From Pseudomonas sp. GCEP-101 (GTDB lineage: Bacteria > Pseudomonadota > Gammaproteobacteria > Pseudomonadales > Pseudomonadaceae), in contig NZ_CP104011.1 of assembly GCF_025133575.1 (NCBI RefSeq), positions 4,720,965 to 4,784,964 of the forward strand: 64,000 nucleotides of DNA, given 5' to 3'. This document shows, in pieces, positions 38,503-47,220 of this stretch. Below the pieces are notes generated by a model. That model did not search any database, was not told where the DNA came from, and saw nothing but the letters and a program-made list of their open reading frames with translations. Made by a program: the position numbers and the translations under genes. The first letter of the stretch is position 1. Every line of letters starts with the position of its first letter.

Positions 38503-39525
38503 CTAGAGCTGCACGTAACGACTGGCGAGCAGGGTGCGGCCCTGGCTGTCCTTGCGCAGCTCCACCGGCAGGACCTTGGGCAGCGACTCCACCAACGCCT
38601 GCAGGTCGTCGGTGCGGTAGATGCCGCCGATGCGCAGGGCGGCGACGGTGGCGTCGTCGAGGTACACCGGTTGCGGGAGGTAGCGGTTGATCAGCGGGAT
38701 GGCCGATTGCAGCGTCAGGTCGTCGATCACCAGCTTGCCGTCGAGCCAGGCAATGGCGCCGGCCGGGGCGACCTGGGCCAGCTCGATGCGCTCGGCGCCG
38801 CGACTGTAGCGCGCCTGCATGCCCGGGGTGAGCTGGGCGCTGTTGCCGTCGACGCTGTCCGGCGGGCTGACCACCACCGAGCCTTCGAGCAGGGTGACGA
38901 GCATCTGCTGGGGATCGGTCCAGACGTTGAAGCGTGTGCCGGTGACGCGCACGTTGCCGTTGTCGGTGTAGACCGAGAAGGGTTGCAGGGTGTCGTGGGT
39001 GACGTGGAAGTACGCCTCGCCGCCGCTTTTCAGCCAGGCGCTACGACGGTCGCGGAAGTGGGCGAAGAACAGTTGCGAGTGGCTGTTGAGTTCGACCGTC
39101 GAGCCGTCGGCCAGCTCGACTTCGCGGGGGCTGGGCTGGGCGGCGTAGTAGCCGACCTGCGAGGGCAGCCACCCGGCGGACCAGCCCGCCGACCACGCGG
39201 CGCCGATGGCCGCCAGCACGCCGGCAGCCAACGCGGCGATGCGCTTGCCACTGCGCGGGCGGCGGCTGCGCGAACGGGCGCCGTGCCGTGGCTCCGGCGC
39301 CATAGGGGCGACGGCGATAGGGGGCGACGCCGGCAGGCGTGCCGAAAGCTCCCAGATCTCCAGCATCGCCTGGTACTCCACCGCGTGCCGCGGGTCGCGC
39401 GCGAGCCACTGGGCGAACTCCTCGCGCTCGGCGTCGCTGCACCCCTCGTCGTGCAGGCGCGCGCACCAGTGCGCAGCTTCGGCGCTGATGCGGTCGTCGT
39501 CGAACGGGGCGGGGGAGGTGGTCAT
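38503..39525 (-). CDS. FecR-type anti-sigma factor / sensor of TonB receptor signalling
   Basis: 340 residues from MTTSPAPFDDDRIS, the usual start for the family; the upstream frame extension is not FecR-like. The N-terminal cytoplasmic domain (AAHWCARLHDEGCSDAERE, FAQWLARDPRHAVEY) binds sigma in known members. One membrane helix follows (about 98-117), then the periplasmic FecR domain (REVELADGSTVELNSHSQL, VRVTGTRFNVW) and a C-terminal STN-like part. Normally the ECF sigma gene lies directly upstream. None is found there or elsewhere in the window. Its likely signal giver is the STN receptor at 33874. Confidence 0.9.
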   Translation of the reverse strand: MTTSPAPFDDDRISAEAAHWCARLHDEGCSDAEREEFAQWLARDPRHAVEYQAMLEIWELSARLPASPPIAVAPMAPEPRHGARSRSRRPRSGKRIAALAAGVLAAIGAAWSAGWSAGWLPSQVGYYAAQPSPREVELADGSTVELNSHSQLFFAHFRDRRSAWLKSGGEAYFHVTHDTLQPFSVYTDNGNVRVTGTRFNVWTDPQQMLVTLLEGSVVVSPPDSVDGNSAQLTPGMQARYSRGAERIELAQVAPAGAIAWLDGKLVIDDLTLQSAIPLINRYLPQPVYLDDATVAALRIGGIYRTDDLQALVESLPKVLPVELRKDSQGRTLLASRYVQL

Positions 39526-40197
39526 CAGGTGTTCCGCTAGGGCCGCTGGCGGCCGATATCGCAATTTCTTCGTGCGTTGATGCGACTGATTATAAATAAG
39601 CCGGGCGGGCGCTGTCAGCACGAGGCTACAGAGGCGATCGGCAGGGGACTCTAGGTGTGTGTAGGAGCAACTGTCTTCTTCTGAAAGTCCGTGCCTGTGT
39701 TTCCCTCTCCCTAACCTTCTCCCTGAAGGGAGAGGGGACCGCATAGTGCAGATTGCGCCCGCCGTGTCAGCCGGCTGCTTTAGCTACCTCTCCCTTCGGA
39801 GCGGGGCGCGCAGCCAGGGCGGTTGAGAGGGCACGCCCCGGCGCGATTGTTCAGGTAGGAGCACACTCCGTCCACTGCTCTGCGAGAGCCCGTCACCCAG
39901 AAGAAAAGACGCGCCACCTCCGTCCGGATTTAGTCCCGCGTGCCCCACCTGCTTTCCCGCTACCGATTCCCGTCGTCATTCTGAAATTTTCATGACTTAT
40001 TGAGAATCATTCTAAATTTCTCCGCACCTGTCTCGTCTCTCCAGATAACGCGCTTTCGACAGCGCACATCATCGGCGACACGCAGGATCGAGTGCCGGCC
40101 GCCACGCGGCGAGGCTCTCCAGGCAGGGCTCAGCAGTAAGCCGCCGGCTCCCGCGTGGTCACGCCCCTCGGCCATCGCGATACAGGACATTGGCACC
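39526..40197. other. Divergent intergenic region between fecR and the N-hydroxylase gene
   Basis: 672 bp with no credible gene. It holds two CCCTCTCCC-type repeat elements (about 39705-39736 and 39783-39828), a degraded REP-like fragment (39857-39878) and, at 39981-40020, a low-GC stretch with a Fur box. The N-hydroxylase message would have a leader of about 170 bases. No ECF sigma gene is hidden here in any frame. Confidence 0.6.
40001..40015 (+). promoter_or_regulatory. Fur box upstream of ornithine N-hydroxylase gene
   Basis: TGAGAATCATTCTAA is a near-perfect palindrome and matches the Fur 7-1-7 consensus at about 11 of 14 positions. It lies in an AT-rich segment about 180 bp before the gene start. 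Confidence 0.7.
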
Positions 40198-41532
40198 ATG
40201 ACCCAGATGATCACCCCGACCTATGACGTGCTCGGCATCGGTTTCGGCCCCTCGAACCTTGCGCTGGCGATCGCCCTGCAGGAGCAGGCGCGACGCGAGG
40301 GCCGCCACTACCACGCGCTGTTCCTCGACAAGCAGGCCGACTACCGCTGGCACGGTAATACCCTGGTGGCGCAGAGCGAGCTGCAGATTTCCTTCCTCAA
40401 GGACCTGGTGACCCTGCGCAACCCCACCAGCCCGTACAGCTTCGTCAATTACCTGCACGCCATGGGCCGGCTGATCGACTTCACCAACCTGGGCACCTTC
40501 TACCCGTGCCGCATGGAGTACAACGACTACCTGCGCTGGGTCAGCGAGCAGTTTGCCGAGCAGCGCGTCTGCGGCGAGACCGTCAGCCGCGTCGAACCGG
40601 TGCAGGGGCCGGACGGCATCGAGCTGGTGAAAGTGCTCTCCACCGATGCCCGCGGCCACGAGCGCTTCCGCCTGGCGCGCAGCGTGGTGGTCAGCACCGG
40701 CGGTACGCCGCGCTTCCCATCGGCCTTCAGCCACCTGCGCGACGACCCGCGGGTGTTCCACCACGCCCGCTACCTGGAGTGCATCGCCAAGCAGCGCTGC
40801 AACCAGAACGAGCCGATGCGCATCGCGGTGATCGGCGGCGGGCAAAGCGCCGCCGAAGCCTTCATCGACCTGAACGACAGTTTCCCCTCGGTGCAGGTCG
40901 ACATGGTGCTGCGCGCCGCGGTGCTCAAGCCCGCCGACGACAGCCCCTTCGTCAACGAAATCTTCGCCCCGCGCTACACCGACCTGGTGTTCAACGAGCC
41001 CAAGGCCGAGCGCGAGAAGCTCATCCAGGAGTTCCACAACACCAACTATTCGGTGGTGGACCTGGACCTGATCGAGCGCATCTACGGCATCTTCTACCGG
41101 CAGAAAGTCGCCGGCGTGGATCGCCACGCCTTCCTCTGCCGCCGCCATGTCGAAGCCGCCAGGGCCGACGCCGACGGCATCGAGCTCACCCTGCGCGACA
41201 GTGCCACCGGCGCGGTGGAAACCCACCGCTACGACGCGGTGATCCTCGCCACCGGCTACGAGCGTACCTCGCACCGCGAGCTGCTCGCGCCGCTGCAGGA
41301 ATACCTGGGTGACTTCGAGGTGGGCCGCGACTACCGCGTGCTGGCCGACGAGCGCCTGCACGCCGGTATCTACCTGCAGGGCTTCACCCAGGACAGCCAC
41401 GGCCTGAGCGACACGCTGCTGTCGGTGCTGCCGATGCGTGCGCAGGAAATCGCCGCCTCGCTGTTCGAGCACCTGCCGCCCCAGGAAGCCGCGCACAAGC
41501 CGGCGCGTCCGCTGGCGGCGGAAAGCGCCTGA
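40198..41532 (+). CDS. L-ornithine N5-monooxygenase, PvdA-like
   Basis: 444 residues from MTQMITPTYD. FAD site GIGFGPSNLALAIAL (about 12-26), the conserved block YRWHGNTLVAQSELQISFLK, NADPH site VIGGGQSAAEAF, and the C-terminal ILATGYERT and HGLSDTLLSVLP. The close similarity to PvdA over the substrate region (RNPTSPYSFVNYL) favours ornithine over lysine. The enzyme makes N5-hydroxyornithine, the precursor of a hydroxamate group. It is followed after 99 bp by an acyltransferase gene that would complete the hydroxamate. Confidence 0.92.
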   Translation: MTQMITPTYDVLGIGFGPSNLALAIALQEQARREGRHYHALFLDKQADYRWHGNTLVAQSELQISFLKDLVTLRNPTSPYSFVNYLHAMGRLIDFTNLGTFYPCRMEYNDYLRWVSEQFAEQRVCGETVSRVEPVQGPDGIELVKVLSTDARGHERFRLARSVVVSTGGTPRFPSAFSHLRDDPRVFHHARYLECIAKQRCNQNEPMRIAVIGGGQSAAEAFIDLNDSFPSVQVDMVLRAAVLKPADDSPFVNEIFAPRYTDLVFNEPKAEREKLIQEFHNTNYSVVDLDLIERIYGIFYRQKVAGVDRHAFLCRRHVEAARADADGIELTLRDSATGAVETHRYDAVILATGYERTSHRELLAPLQEYLGDFEVGRDYRVLADERLHAGIYLQGFTQDSHGLSDTLLSVLPMRAQEIAASLFEHLPPQEAAHKPARPLAAESA

Positions 41533-41631
41533 CCCACGGCGCCCGGCATCGACATCCGGGCCGACTAAATTCCGGCCGACCCTGCTCGTCATACGAGCGG
41601 GGTCGTTGCATTCACCCAAAGGCTACCTACC

Positions 41632-42618
41632 ATGACGCCCAATTTTTCCCTGCCGCTGCCCGATGGCCGCACACTCGGCGCCGATGCCGGCACCCACGGC
41701 CTGACCCTGCTGCTGGACGGCCAGCCGCTGCTGAGCGCGCAGCGCAACGGCGAGTGCTGGCAACTGACCTCCGAGCCCACCGTGGAGGCGCTGTGGGCGC
41801 TCGCCTACTGGACGTTTGCCGGCGATGCGCAGAGCGAGCGCGTGCCGTTCGCGGCTGCCGATGTGCCGGCCGAGGCCTTCGCGCAAGGGCTGGTGAATCG
41901 CGATGAGGTCGGCGGGCGCCTGCAGATCGAGCGCGCCGCCTTCTGGCAACTGCCCGCTGCGTGGCACAAAGGCGTGGCCAGTGCCGACTTCCCGCTGGTC
42001 TACCGCATGAGCGGCGGCCGCCGTCATCCGCTGCGTGCTCCAAAGCCCCAGGGCGAGGTCTATCGCCGCTTCGACGCCAGGCTGGGCCAGTGGATTTCCC
42101 TGCGCACCCTGGATATCGAACGTGACCTCGAGCGCTTCAACCGCTGGCAGAACAGCCCGCGCGTGCTGGAGTTCTGGCAGGAAGGCGGCACCCTGGAGCA
42201 GCACCGCGCCTACCTGGAAAAAGGCGCTGCCGACCTGCACACCACCGCCCTGATCGGCTGCATCGACGACGAACCCTTCGCCTACTACGAAGCCTACTGG
42301 GCCAAGGAAGACCGCATCGCACCCTTCTATGAGGTGGACGATTACGACCGTGGCATCCACATGCTGGTGGGCGAGGACAGCCATCGCGGCCCGCACAAGG
42401 TGGAAAGCTGGATGACCGCCCTGGTGCACTACCTGCTGCTGGACGACCCGCGCACCCGGCGCATCGTCGCCGAACCGCGCGCCGACAACGCGAAGATGAT
42501 CGGCCACATGCAGCGCCTGGGCTTCTGGCGCGAGAAGGAATTCAACTTCCCGCACAAGCGCGCCGCCCTGATGGTGCAGAGCCGGGAAACCTTCTTCGAG
42601 CGCTGCCGCCTGTGCTGA
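41632..42618 (+). CDS. Siderophore N-acyltransferase (GNAT fold, IucB/PvdYII-like)
   Basis: 328 residues. The C-terminal 180 residues are a GNAT domain of the siderophore type: RTLDIERDLERFNRWQN, ARVLEFWQEGG-like SPRVLEFWQ, FAYYEAYWAKEDRIAP, RGIHMLVGE and the acyl-CoA segment RIVAEPRADNAKMIGHMQRLGF. The N-terminal 140 residues are less conserved and may fold as in IucB/AlcB relatives. Such enzymes acylate the hydroxylamine of N-hydroxyornithine or N-hydroxylysine with acetyl-CoA or another acyl-CoA. The neighbouring PvdA-like gene points to N5-hydroxyornithine as acceptor. Confidence 0.87.
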   Translation: MTPNFSLPLPDGRTLGADAGTHGLTLLLDGQPLLSAQRNGECWQLTSEPTVEALWALAYWTFAGDAQSERVPFAAADVPAEAFAQGLVNRDEVGGRLQIERAAFWQLPAAWHKGVASADFPLVYRMSGGRRHPLRAPKPQGEVYRRFDARLGQWISLRTLDIERDLERFNRWQNSPRVLEFWQEGGTLEQHRAYLEKGAADLHTTALIGCIDDEPFAYYEAYWAKEDRIAPFYEVDDYDRGIHMLVGEDSHRGPHKVESWMTALVHYLLLDDPRTRRIVAEPRADNAKMIGHMQRLGFWREKEFNFPHKRAALMVQSRETFFERCRLC

Positions 42619-42649
42619 CGGCGGTACGCCGGTGGGTCGAGGGCGGCCG

Positions 42650-43405
42650 GTGATCGCAGCCCTCTCGCCCTTGTATTTCGGCGAATTCGCCAGCTACCGC
42701 GAGGTGCTGGTGACCCGCGACGACCCCCGTCCCTCGATCCCGGCGCGCGCCCTGTTGGAACGGCAGATGCTCGACAACGTGCTGCGCCGCTTCGACCCTC
42801 CCAACGCCGACAGTGACAGGCGTGCCCTGGCCTCGCAGTGGTCCAAGTGGTACCTGGTGCGCCTCGTCCCGCCCGTGGTCGCCGCCGCGCTGGTGCTTGG
42901 CCGCCGGTTGCCGCTGGCGTTCGATGAGGTGGAGGTGGTGCTCGATGCCCAGGGCATCCCCGAGGCGTTCAAGCTGCCGGGGGAGGGCGCAGCGTTCGCC
43001 GCGCCGCCCCAGGATCCGTTCCAGCGCTTCGCCCATTTGCTGGAAGACCATCTGCAGCCCTTCATCCAGACCCTCGCCGCCGAGGCGCGCCTGTCGCCCA
43101 GGGTGCTCTGGAGCAATGCCGGCAACTATTTCGAATGGTTCATCGGCGAGATGGCCAAGCTGCCGCCGCTGGCCCCGCTGCTCGGCCACGGCCGCGAGCT
43201 GCTGGCGACCGAACGCCGCCCGGATGGCACGCGCAACCCGCTGTACCAGCCGGTCCGGTATATCGAGGTGGCGTGCACGCAGCGGCCGGATGGCCTGTGG
43301 CGGCAGCGGCGGACCTGCTGCATCCGCTATCGCCTGGACACCCTCGGGCATTGCGACAACTGCCCGCTGATCGACGAGCCGCCGCCAGAACCCAGCGACC
43401 TGTGA
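42650..43405 (+). CDS. FhuF-type siderophore-iron reductase (2Fe-2S)
   Basis: About 251 residues. GTG at 42650 follows a GAGGG site; GTG at 42632 is a longer alternative. The C terminus carries the diagnostic Cys-Cys-x10-Cys-x2-Cys motif (TCCIRYRLDTLGHCDNCP) that binds the unusual 2Fe-2S cluster of FhuF. Upstream are SQWSKWYLVRLVPP and LWSNAGNYFEWF, conserved in the family. FhuF reduces iron in ferric hydroxamates in the cytoplasm so that it is released. It follows the acyltransferase gene by 31 bp and is probably cotranscribed with it. Confidence 0.92.
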   Translation: MIAALSPLYFGEFASYREVLVTRDDPRPSIPARALLERQMLDNVLRRFDPPNADSDRRALASQWSKWYLVRLVPPVVAAALVLGRRLPLAFDEVEVVLDAQGIPEAFKLPGEGAAFAAPPQDPFQRFAHLLEDHLQPFIQTLAAEARLSPRVLWSNAGNYFEWFIGEMAKLPPLAPLLGHGRELLATERRPDGTRNPLYQPVRYIEVACTQRPDGLWRQRRTCCIRYRLDTLGHCDNCPLIDEPPPEPSDL

Positions 43406-43424
43406 ATCACGCGCCTGCAGGCGC

Positions 43425-43769
43425 TGTGTTCGCGAGCAAGCTCGCTCCTACAGGGAAGCGCCGGAATGCGTTTCGTAGGAGCGGACCCTGTCCGCGAATC
43501 CCATCGCGGCGGAATGTGCAACTGCAGGCAAACACTGACACATCGCTTTTCGTAGGGGCGAGCTGGCTCGCGAACCGCCCGGCACCGACGCCATGCTGCG
43601 GCCGCCGGCGTTATCCACCCTGCGTGGCGGAGCCAGAGCGCCGAAGCATCGCGTTGCGTAGGAGCGGGCCATGCCCGCGATCCGTCGGCAGGGCCGACGT
43701 CCGCTGACGTGTGCAGCGGACGTGCAGGCGTGCCCATGGGGCAATCGCGGGCATGGCCCGCTCCTGCAA
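43425..43769. repeat. REP-like cluster between fhuF-like and fhuC-like genes
   Basis: At least five copies with four different stems: about 43428-43452 (reverse, GAGC), 43473-43497 (GGACCCTGTCC), 43552-43577 (GAGCTGGCTC), 43657-43682 (GGGCCATGCCC) and 43745-43769 (reverse, GGGCATGGCCC). They fill the 376 bp between these convergent genes. No gene is visible. Confidence 0.8.
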
Positions 43770-43781
43770 GAAGTGCCGATA

Positions 43782-44561
43782 TCAGCGCAGATAACTGATC
43801 GGCGACCCGTCCACCGGGTTGCTCAGCACGCCCATCGGGATGCCGTAGATATGCTCCAGCGTCTCGCCGCGCATTAGCTCTGCCGGGGAGCCCTGGGCCA
43901 GCAGGCGACCGGCGTGCAGGGCGATCAGGTGGTCGCAGTAGCGCGCCGCCATGTTGATGTCGTGCAGCACCACCAGCACGCCCAGGCCCAGTTCGCGGCT
44001 GAGGTCGTGGACGCGGGAGAGCACTTCCACCTGGTGGGCGATGTCCAGTGCCGAGGTGGGCTCGTCCAACAGCAGGTAGCGGCTGTTCTGCGCCAGCAGC
44101 ATGGCCAGCCAGACACGCTGGCGTTCGCCGCCGGAGAGCAGGTCCACCGGGCGCTCGGCGAAGGCGAGGGTGTCGGTGAGGTCCAGCGCGCGGTCGATCT
44201 GCTGTCTGTCCTCGCCGGTGAAGCGCCCCAGCGCGCCGTGCCACGGGTAGCGGCCGAAGGCAACCAGCTCGCGCACGGTCAGGCCATCGGTTTGCGGCAG
44301 CTGCTGCGGCAGGTACGCCACCTGGCGCGCGAAATCGCGGTTGCCCCAGTCCTGCAGCGGCTTGCCATCCAGGCGGATGCTGCCGCCACTGGCCTGTTGC
44401 TGGCGGGCCAGCAGCTTGAGCAGGGTGGACTTGCCCGAACCGTTGTGGCCGATCAGGCCGATCATCCTGCCGTCGCCCAGTTGCAGGCTCAGCGGATGCA
44501 GGAGGGTGCGGCCGGGGACGCTGAAACTGACGTTTTCCAGTTCGAACATGGGGTCATCCAT
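43782..44561 (-). CDS. Siderophore ABC transporter ATPase (FhuC/FecE type)
   Basis: 259 residues. Walker A GHNGSGKST (about 38-46), Q-loop YLPQQLP, signature LLSGGERQRV, Walker B YLLLDEPTSALD and switch His in VLHDINMAA. It is of the FecE/FhuC subfamily. It is encoded 11 kb away from the permease and binding-protein genes, but no other ATPase of this type is in the window, so it is the likely motor for them. ATG at 44549 is an alternative start. A good Fur box lies about 50 bp upstream. Confidence 0.9.
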   Translation of the reverse strand: MDDPMFELENVSFSVPGRTLLHPLSLQLGDGRMIGLIGHNGSGKSTLLKLLARQQQASGGSIRLDGKPLQDWGNRDFARQVAYLPQQLPQTDGLTVRELVAFGRYPWHGALGRFTGEDRQQIDRALDLTDTLAFAERPVDLLSGGERQRVWLAMLLAQNSRYLLLDEPTSALDIAHQVEVLSRVHDLSRELGLGVLVVLHDINMAARYCDHLIALHAGRLLAQGSPAELMRGETLEHIYGIPMGVLSNPVDGSPISYLR

Positions 44562-44608
44562 CTCGGCGGCGTGGCCGGAAAAAGCGGGAGCCTGACTCTA
44601 ATGCAATC

Positions 44609-44623
44609 GCTAATGGTTATCAA
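44609..44623 (-). promoter_or_regulatory. Fur box upstream of FhuC-type ATPase gene
   Basis: CGCTAATGGTTATCA matches the Fur 7-1-7 consensus at about 11 of 14 positions. It lies in the 154-bp gap between divergent genes, 48 bp before the ATPase start. Confidence 0.65.
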
Positions 44624-44715
44624 TTTTCCAAGGCGTCGCGGAACTGCTGGATGGGTTGCCTTTCCCTGTCGCAAACCGCTTATGATTCAACGTCGTACAC
44701 GATCTGGTAGGGCCC

Positions 44716-46677
44716 ATGGAGTCTGCTGTCGAACGCTACAAGCGGCTGGTCGCCGAAGCCCTTGCGCGTTATTTCCCCCGTACCACCGAATACCTGCGCG
44801 CCGAGCGCGAAGCCTCGCAGCCCAAGCCTGGCACCCGCGGCAAGGCGAAAGGCAAGGCCAGGGCGCCGGCCAAGCGCAGCGCCAAGCCCAAACAGGACGG
44901 CGATGCGCCGGCGCCCAAACGCCCGCGCGCAGCGGCGGCCGGCATCTACGGCAGCGCCACCGCGCCCGACGAGCAGCACGCCATGGACATGCGCCAGCGC
45001 GTGGCCCAGGCGGCGGCCCACGGGATAGTCAGCCTGCCGTCCGACGAGCAATGGGCGATGATCCTCGCGCCCGAGCCGCTGACGCGCATCTTTGCCGGCG
45101 CCGGTTCCGGCAAGTCCACCACGCTGGTGCTGCGGGTGGTCTACATGCTCTGCCACTTGGGCATCGACGCGGAAAAGGTCACGGTGATCTCCTTCACCAA
45201 CGCCTCCTGCGCACAGCTGCGCGAGCAGTTGGTGAAGGTGCTCGGCTACTGGGGGCATCCCTTCGACGCGGCCCAGGCGCGGCAGTGCGTGCGCACCTTC
45301 CATTCGGCCATGGGCACCCTGGCCAAGGTGGCGCTGAAGAACCCGCGCTGGTTCGAGCAACTGGACGAGCGCCCCCCGGCCGATGAGCTGGACAACCCCT
45401 TGCTTGCCGGGCGCCTGCGCCCGGCCCAGCAGCGTCTGCTCAAGCAGGTTTACCAGCAGTGCTACGCCGAACAGCCGGCGTTCCGCACGCTGGTGCACCA
45501 GCTGCTGGAGCTGCCGCCACCGCCCGAAGCCGGCGAGGACGGCAAGCCACCGCGCATCGGCAAGGCGCCGCTGGACGCCTTCAAGCTGCCGGGCGAGTTC
45601 GTGGCGCTGCCGCTGTTCGAGGCGTTCTATGCGCAGTCGGGCTTCATCGAGAGCATCGGCCTGCGCATTGCGCAGCTGCAGCCATCGAGGCTCGCCTGCC
45701 CACCGCGCGAGCGCCAGTTCATCGAGGCATTGCAGCTGTTCTGGGCAGCCTTCGACAGCGCCTTGCAGGCGCAGGGCCTGCTGACCTTCAACCTGGCCTT
45801 CCAGCGCCTCACCGACCAGCTCGGCGACGGTGCGCTGCCGGCACAGGCACTGGCGCCGTTCCAGCATCTGCTGATCGACGAGTTCCAGGATGTCTCGCCA
45901 CAGATCGTGCTATGGCTGCAGGCGCTGCACCGCGACCTGGCCAAGCGCGGCGAAAGCGTCAGCCTGATGGCCATCGGTGACGACTGGCAGTCGATCTACG
46001 CCTGGCGCGGCAGCTCGCCGGAGCTGTTCATGGATTTCGACCGGCACTTCCCCAGCAAGGGCCGGCGCAAGAGCCGCGTGCTGTTGCTGGAAACCAACTA
46101 CCGCAGCATCGACCCGGTGATCCGCGACGGCGAGCGGGTGCTGGTGGGCGTGGCCAACAAGCAGGCCAAGACCTGTCGCGCCTTCAAGTCGGCGGAGCCG
46201 GGCGACCACGGGGTGAAGCTGGTGCAGCGCTTCGACGCGCGCAACAGCCTGCCGATCCTGCTCGAGGAAATCCGCAAGCAGTGCGAGCACGTCGCCGCGC
46301 GCGGTTCGCGGGAGAAAACCGCCGTGCTGGTGCTCAGCCGGCGCAACGAAACCCTGCAGAGCATCCTCGGCGAGCTGGACCGCAAACTGCCGGTGAAGGG
46401 CATGACCATCCACCGCGCCAAGGGTTTGCAGGCGGAAGTGGCGATCATCGTCGATGACTGTGCGCCGCCGGAGAAACACCCGCTGCGCAGCGCGCTGTAC
46501 GCGGCCTCGGGCTTCTTCACCAGCAGCTACGACCAGGCCCAGCAGGATGAACAGCTGCGCCTGGCCTACGTGGCGATCACCCGCGGGGTGAGCCGGGTGT
46601 TCTGGTTCACCCGCAAGGCCCAGGGGCCGACGGCGATCCTGGCGATGCGGCGCACCGTCGAAACGGCTCCCGCCTGA
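44716..46677 (+). CDS. UvrD/Rep-type superfamily 1 DNA helicase
   Basis: 653 residues. SF1A motifs in order: Q-motif and Walker A FAGAGSGKSTT (about 130-140), Ia ISFTNASC, II LLIDEFQDVSP (about 389), III AIGDDWQSIYAWRG, IV LETNYRS, V TIHRAKGLQAEV and VI RLAYVAITRG. The first 75 residues form a low-complexity Lys/Ala/Pro-rich tail (AKGKARAPAKRSAKPKQ) not present in UvrD or Rep. The helicase is probably in DNA repair or replication restart. No partner nuclease is encoded nearby. Confidence 0.88.
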   Translation: MESAVERYKRLVAEALARYFPRTTEYLRAEREASQPKPGTRGKAKGKARAPAKRSAKPKQDGDAPAPKRPRAAAAGIYGSATAPDEQHAMDMRQRVAQAAAHGIVSLPSDEQWAMILAPEPLTRIFAGAGSGKSTTLVLRVVYMLCHLGIDAEKVTVISFTNASCAQLREQLVKVLGYWGHPFDAAQARQCVRTFHSAMGTLAKVALKNPRWFEQLDERPPADELDNPLLAGRLRPAQQRLLKQVYQQCYAEQPAFRTLVHQLLELPPPPEAGEDGKPPRIGKAPLDAFKLPGEFVALPLFEAFYAQSGFIESIGLRIAQLQPSRLACPPRERQFIEALQLFWAAFDSALQAQGLLTFNLAFQRLTDQLGDGALPAQALAPFQHLLIDEFQDVSPQIVLWLQALHRDLAKRGESVSLMAIGDDWQSIYAWRGSSPELFMDFDRHFPSKGRRKSRVLLLETNYRSIDPVIRDGERVLVGVANKQAKTCRAFKSAEPGDHGVKLVQRFDARNSLPILLEEIRKQCEHVAARGSREKTAVLVLSRRNETLQSILGELDRKLPVKGMTIHRAKGLQAEVAIIVDDCAPPEKHPLRSALYAASGFFTSSYDQAQQDEQLRLAYVAITRGVSRVFWFTRKAQGPTAILAMRRTVETAPA

Positions 46678-46694
46678 GCCTGGGGGAGCGTCAG

Positions 46695-47036
46695 TCAGTC
46701 GTCACGGGTGAGGACTTCCAGCAGTTCGATTTCGAACAGCAGGTTGGAGTGGGGCTGGATGTGCGCGCCCACCTGGCGCTCGCCATAGGCCAGGTGCGCG
46801 GGCACGAAGAGCTTGCGCTTGCCGCCGACCTTCATGCCCATCAGCCCCTGGTCCCAGCCCTTGATCACCCGGCCGGTGCCGATCACGCACTGGAACGGGC
46901 GGCCCTTGTCGTAGGACGAATCGAACACGGTGCCGTCCTCCAGGGTGCCCCTGTACTGGGTGGTGATCAGGGCGCCCTTGACCACGGCCTTGCCGTCGCC
47001 GACGACGATATCTTCGATCTGCAGTTCGCTGCTCAT
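46695..47036 (-). CDS. FKBP-type peptidyl-prolyl isomerase
   Basis: 113 residues, no signal peptide. Single FKBP domain: TTQYRGTLEDGTVFDSS, active-site region GRPFQCVIGTGRVIKGWDQ, GGKRKLFVPAHLAYGER and FEIELLEV. It catalyses cis-trans isomerisation of prolyl bonds in the cytoplasm. It converges with the helicase gene with 17 bp between stop codons. Confidence 0.93.
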   Translation of the reverse strand: MSSELQIEDIVVGDGKAVVKGALITTQYRGTLEDGTVFDSSYDKGRPFQCVIGTGRVIKGWDQGLMGMKVGGKRKLFVPAHLAYGERQVGAHIQPHSNLLFEIELLEVLTRDD

Positions 47037-47220
47037 GGCGTTCTCCGGGGAAACGGTCGGCGCGGGGCCGCAAGGGCGTGCGTTTTCGCAGGAAAACCCG
47101 GCCTTTGCAAGCGCCCCGCGGGTTCAGGCGATGGCCGCCTCCCCGGTTCGCCAGCAGGCGGGCGCCTGCGCAGGGTCCCGCTCGCACCCCGGCAGGAGCG
47201 AACGTGCTGGCGAACGGCGC

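Noticed and set aside
40198..43405. Hydroxylase and IucB-like acyltransferase considered as an aerobactin locus
   Set aside because: No IucA or IucC synthetase is present, and the hydroxylase is of the ornithine (PvdA) type rather than the lysine (IucD) type.
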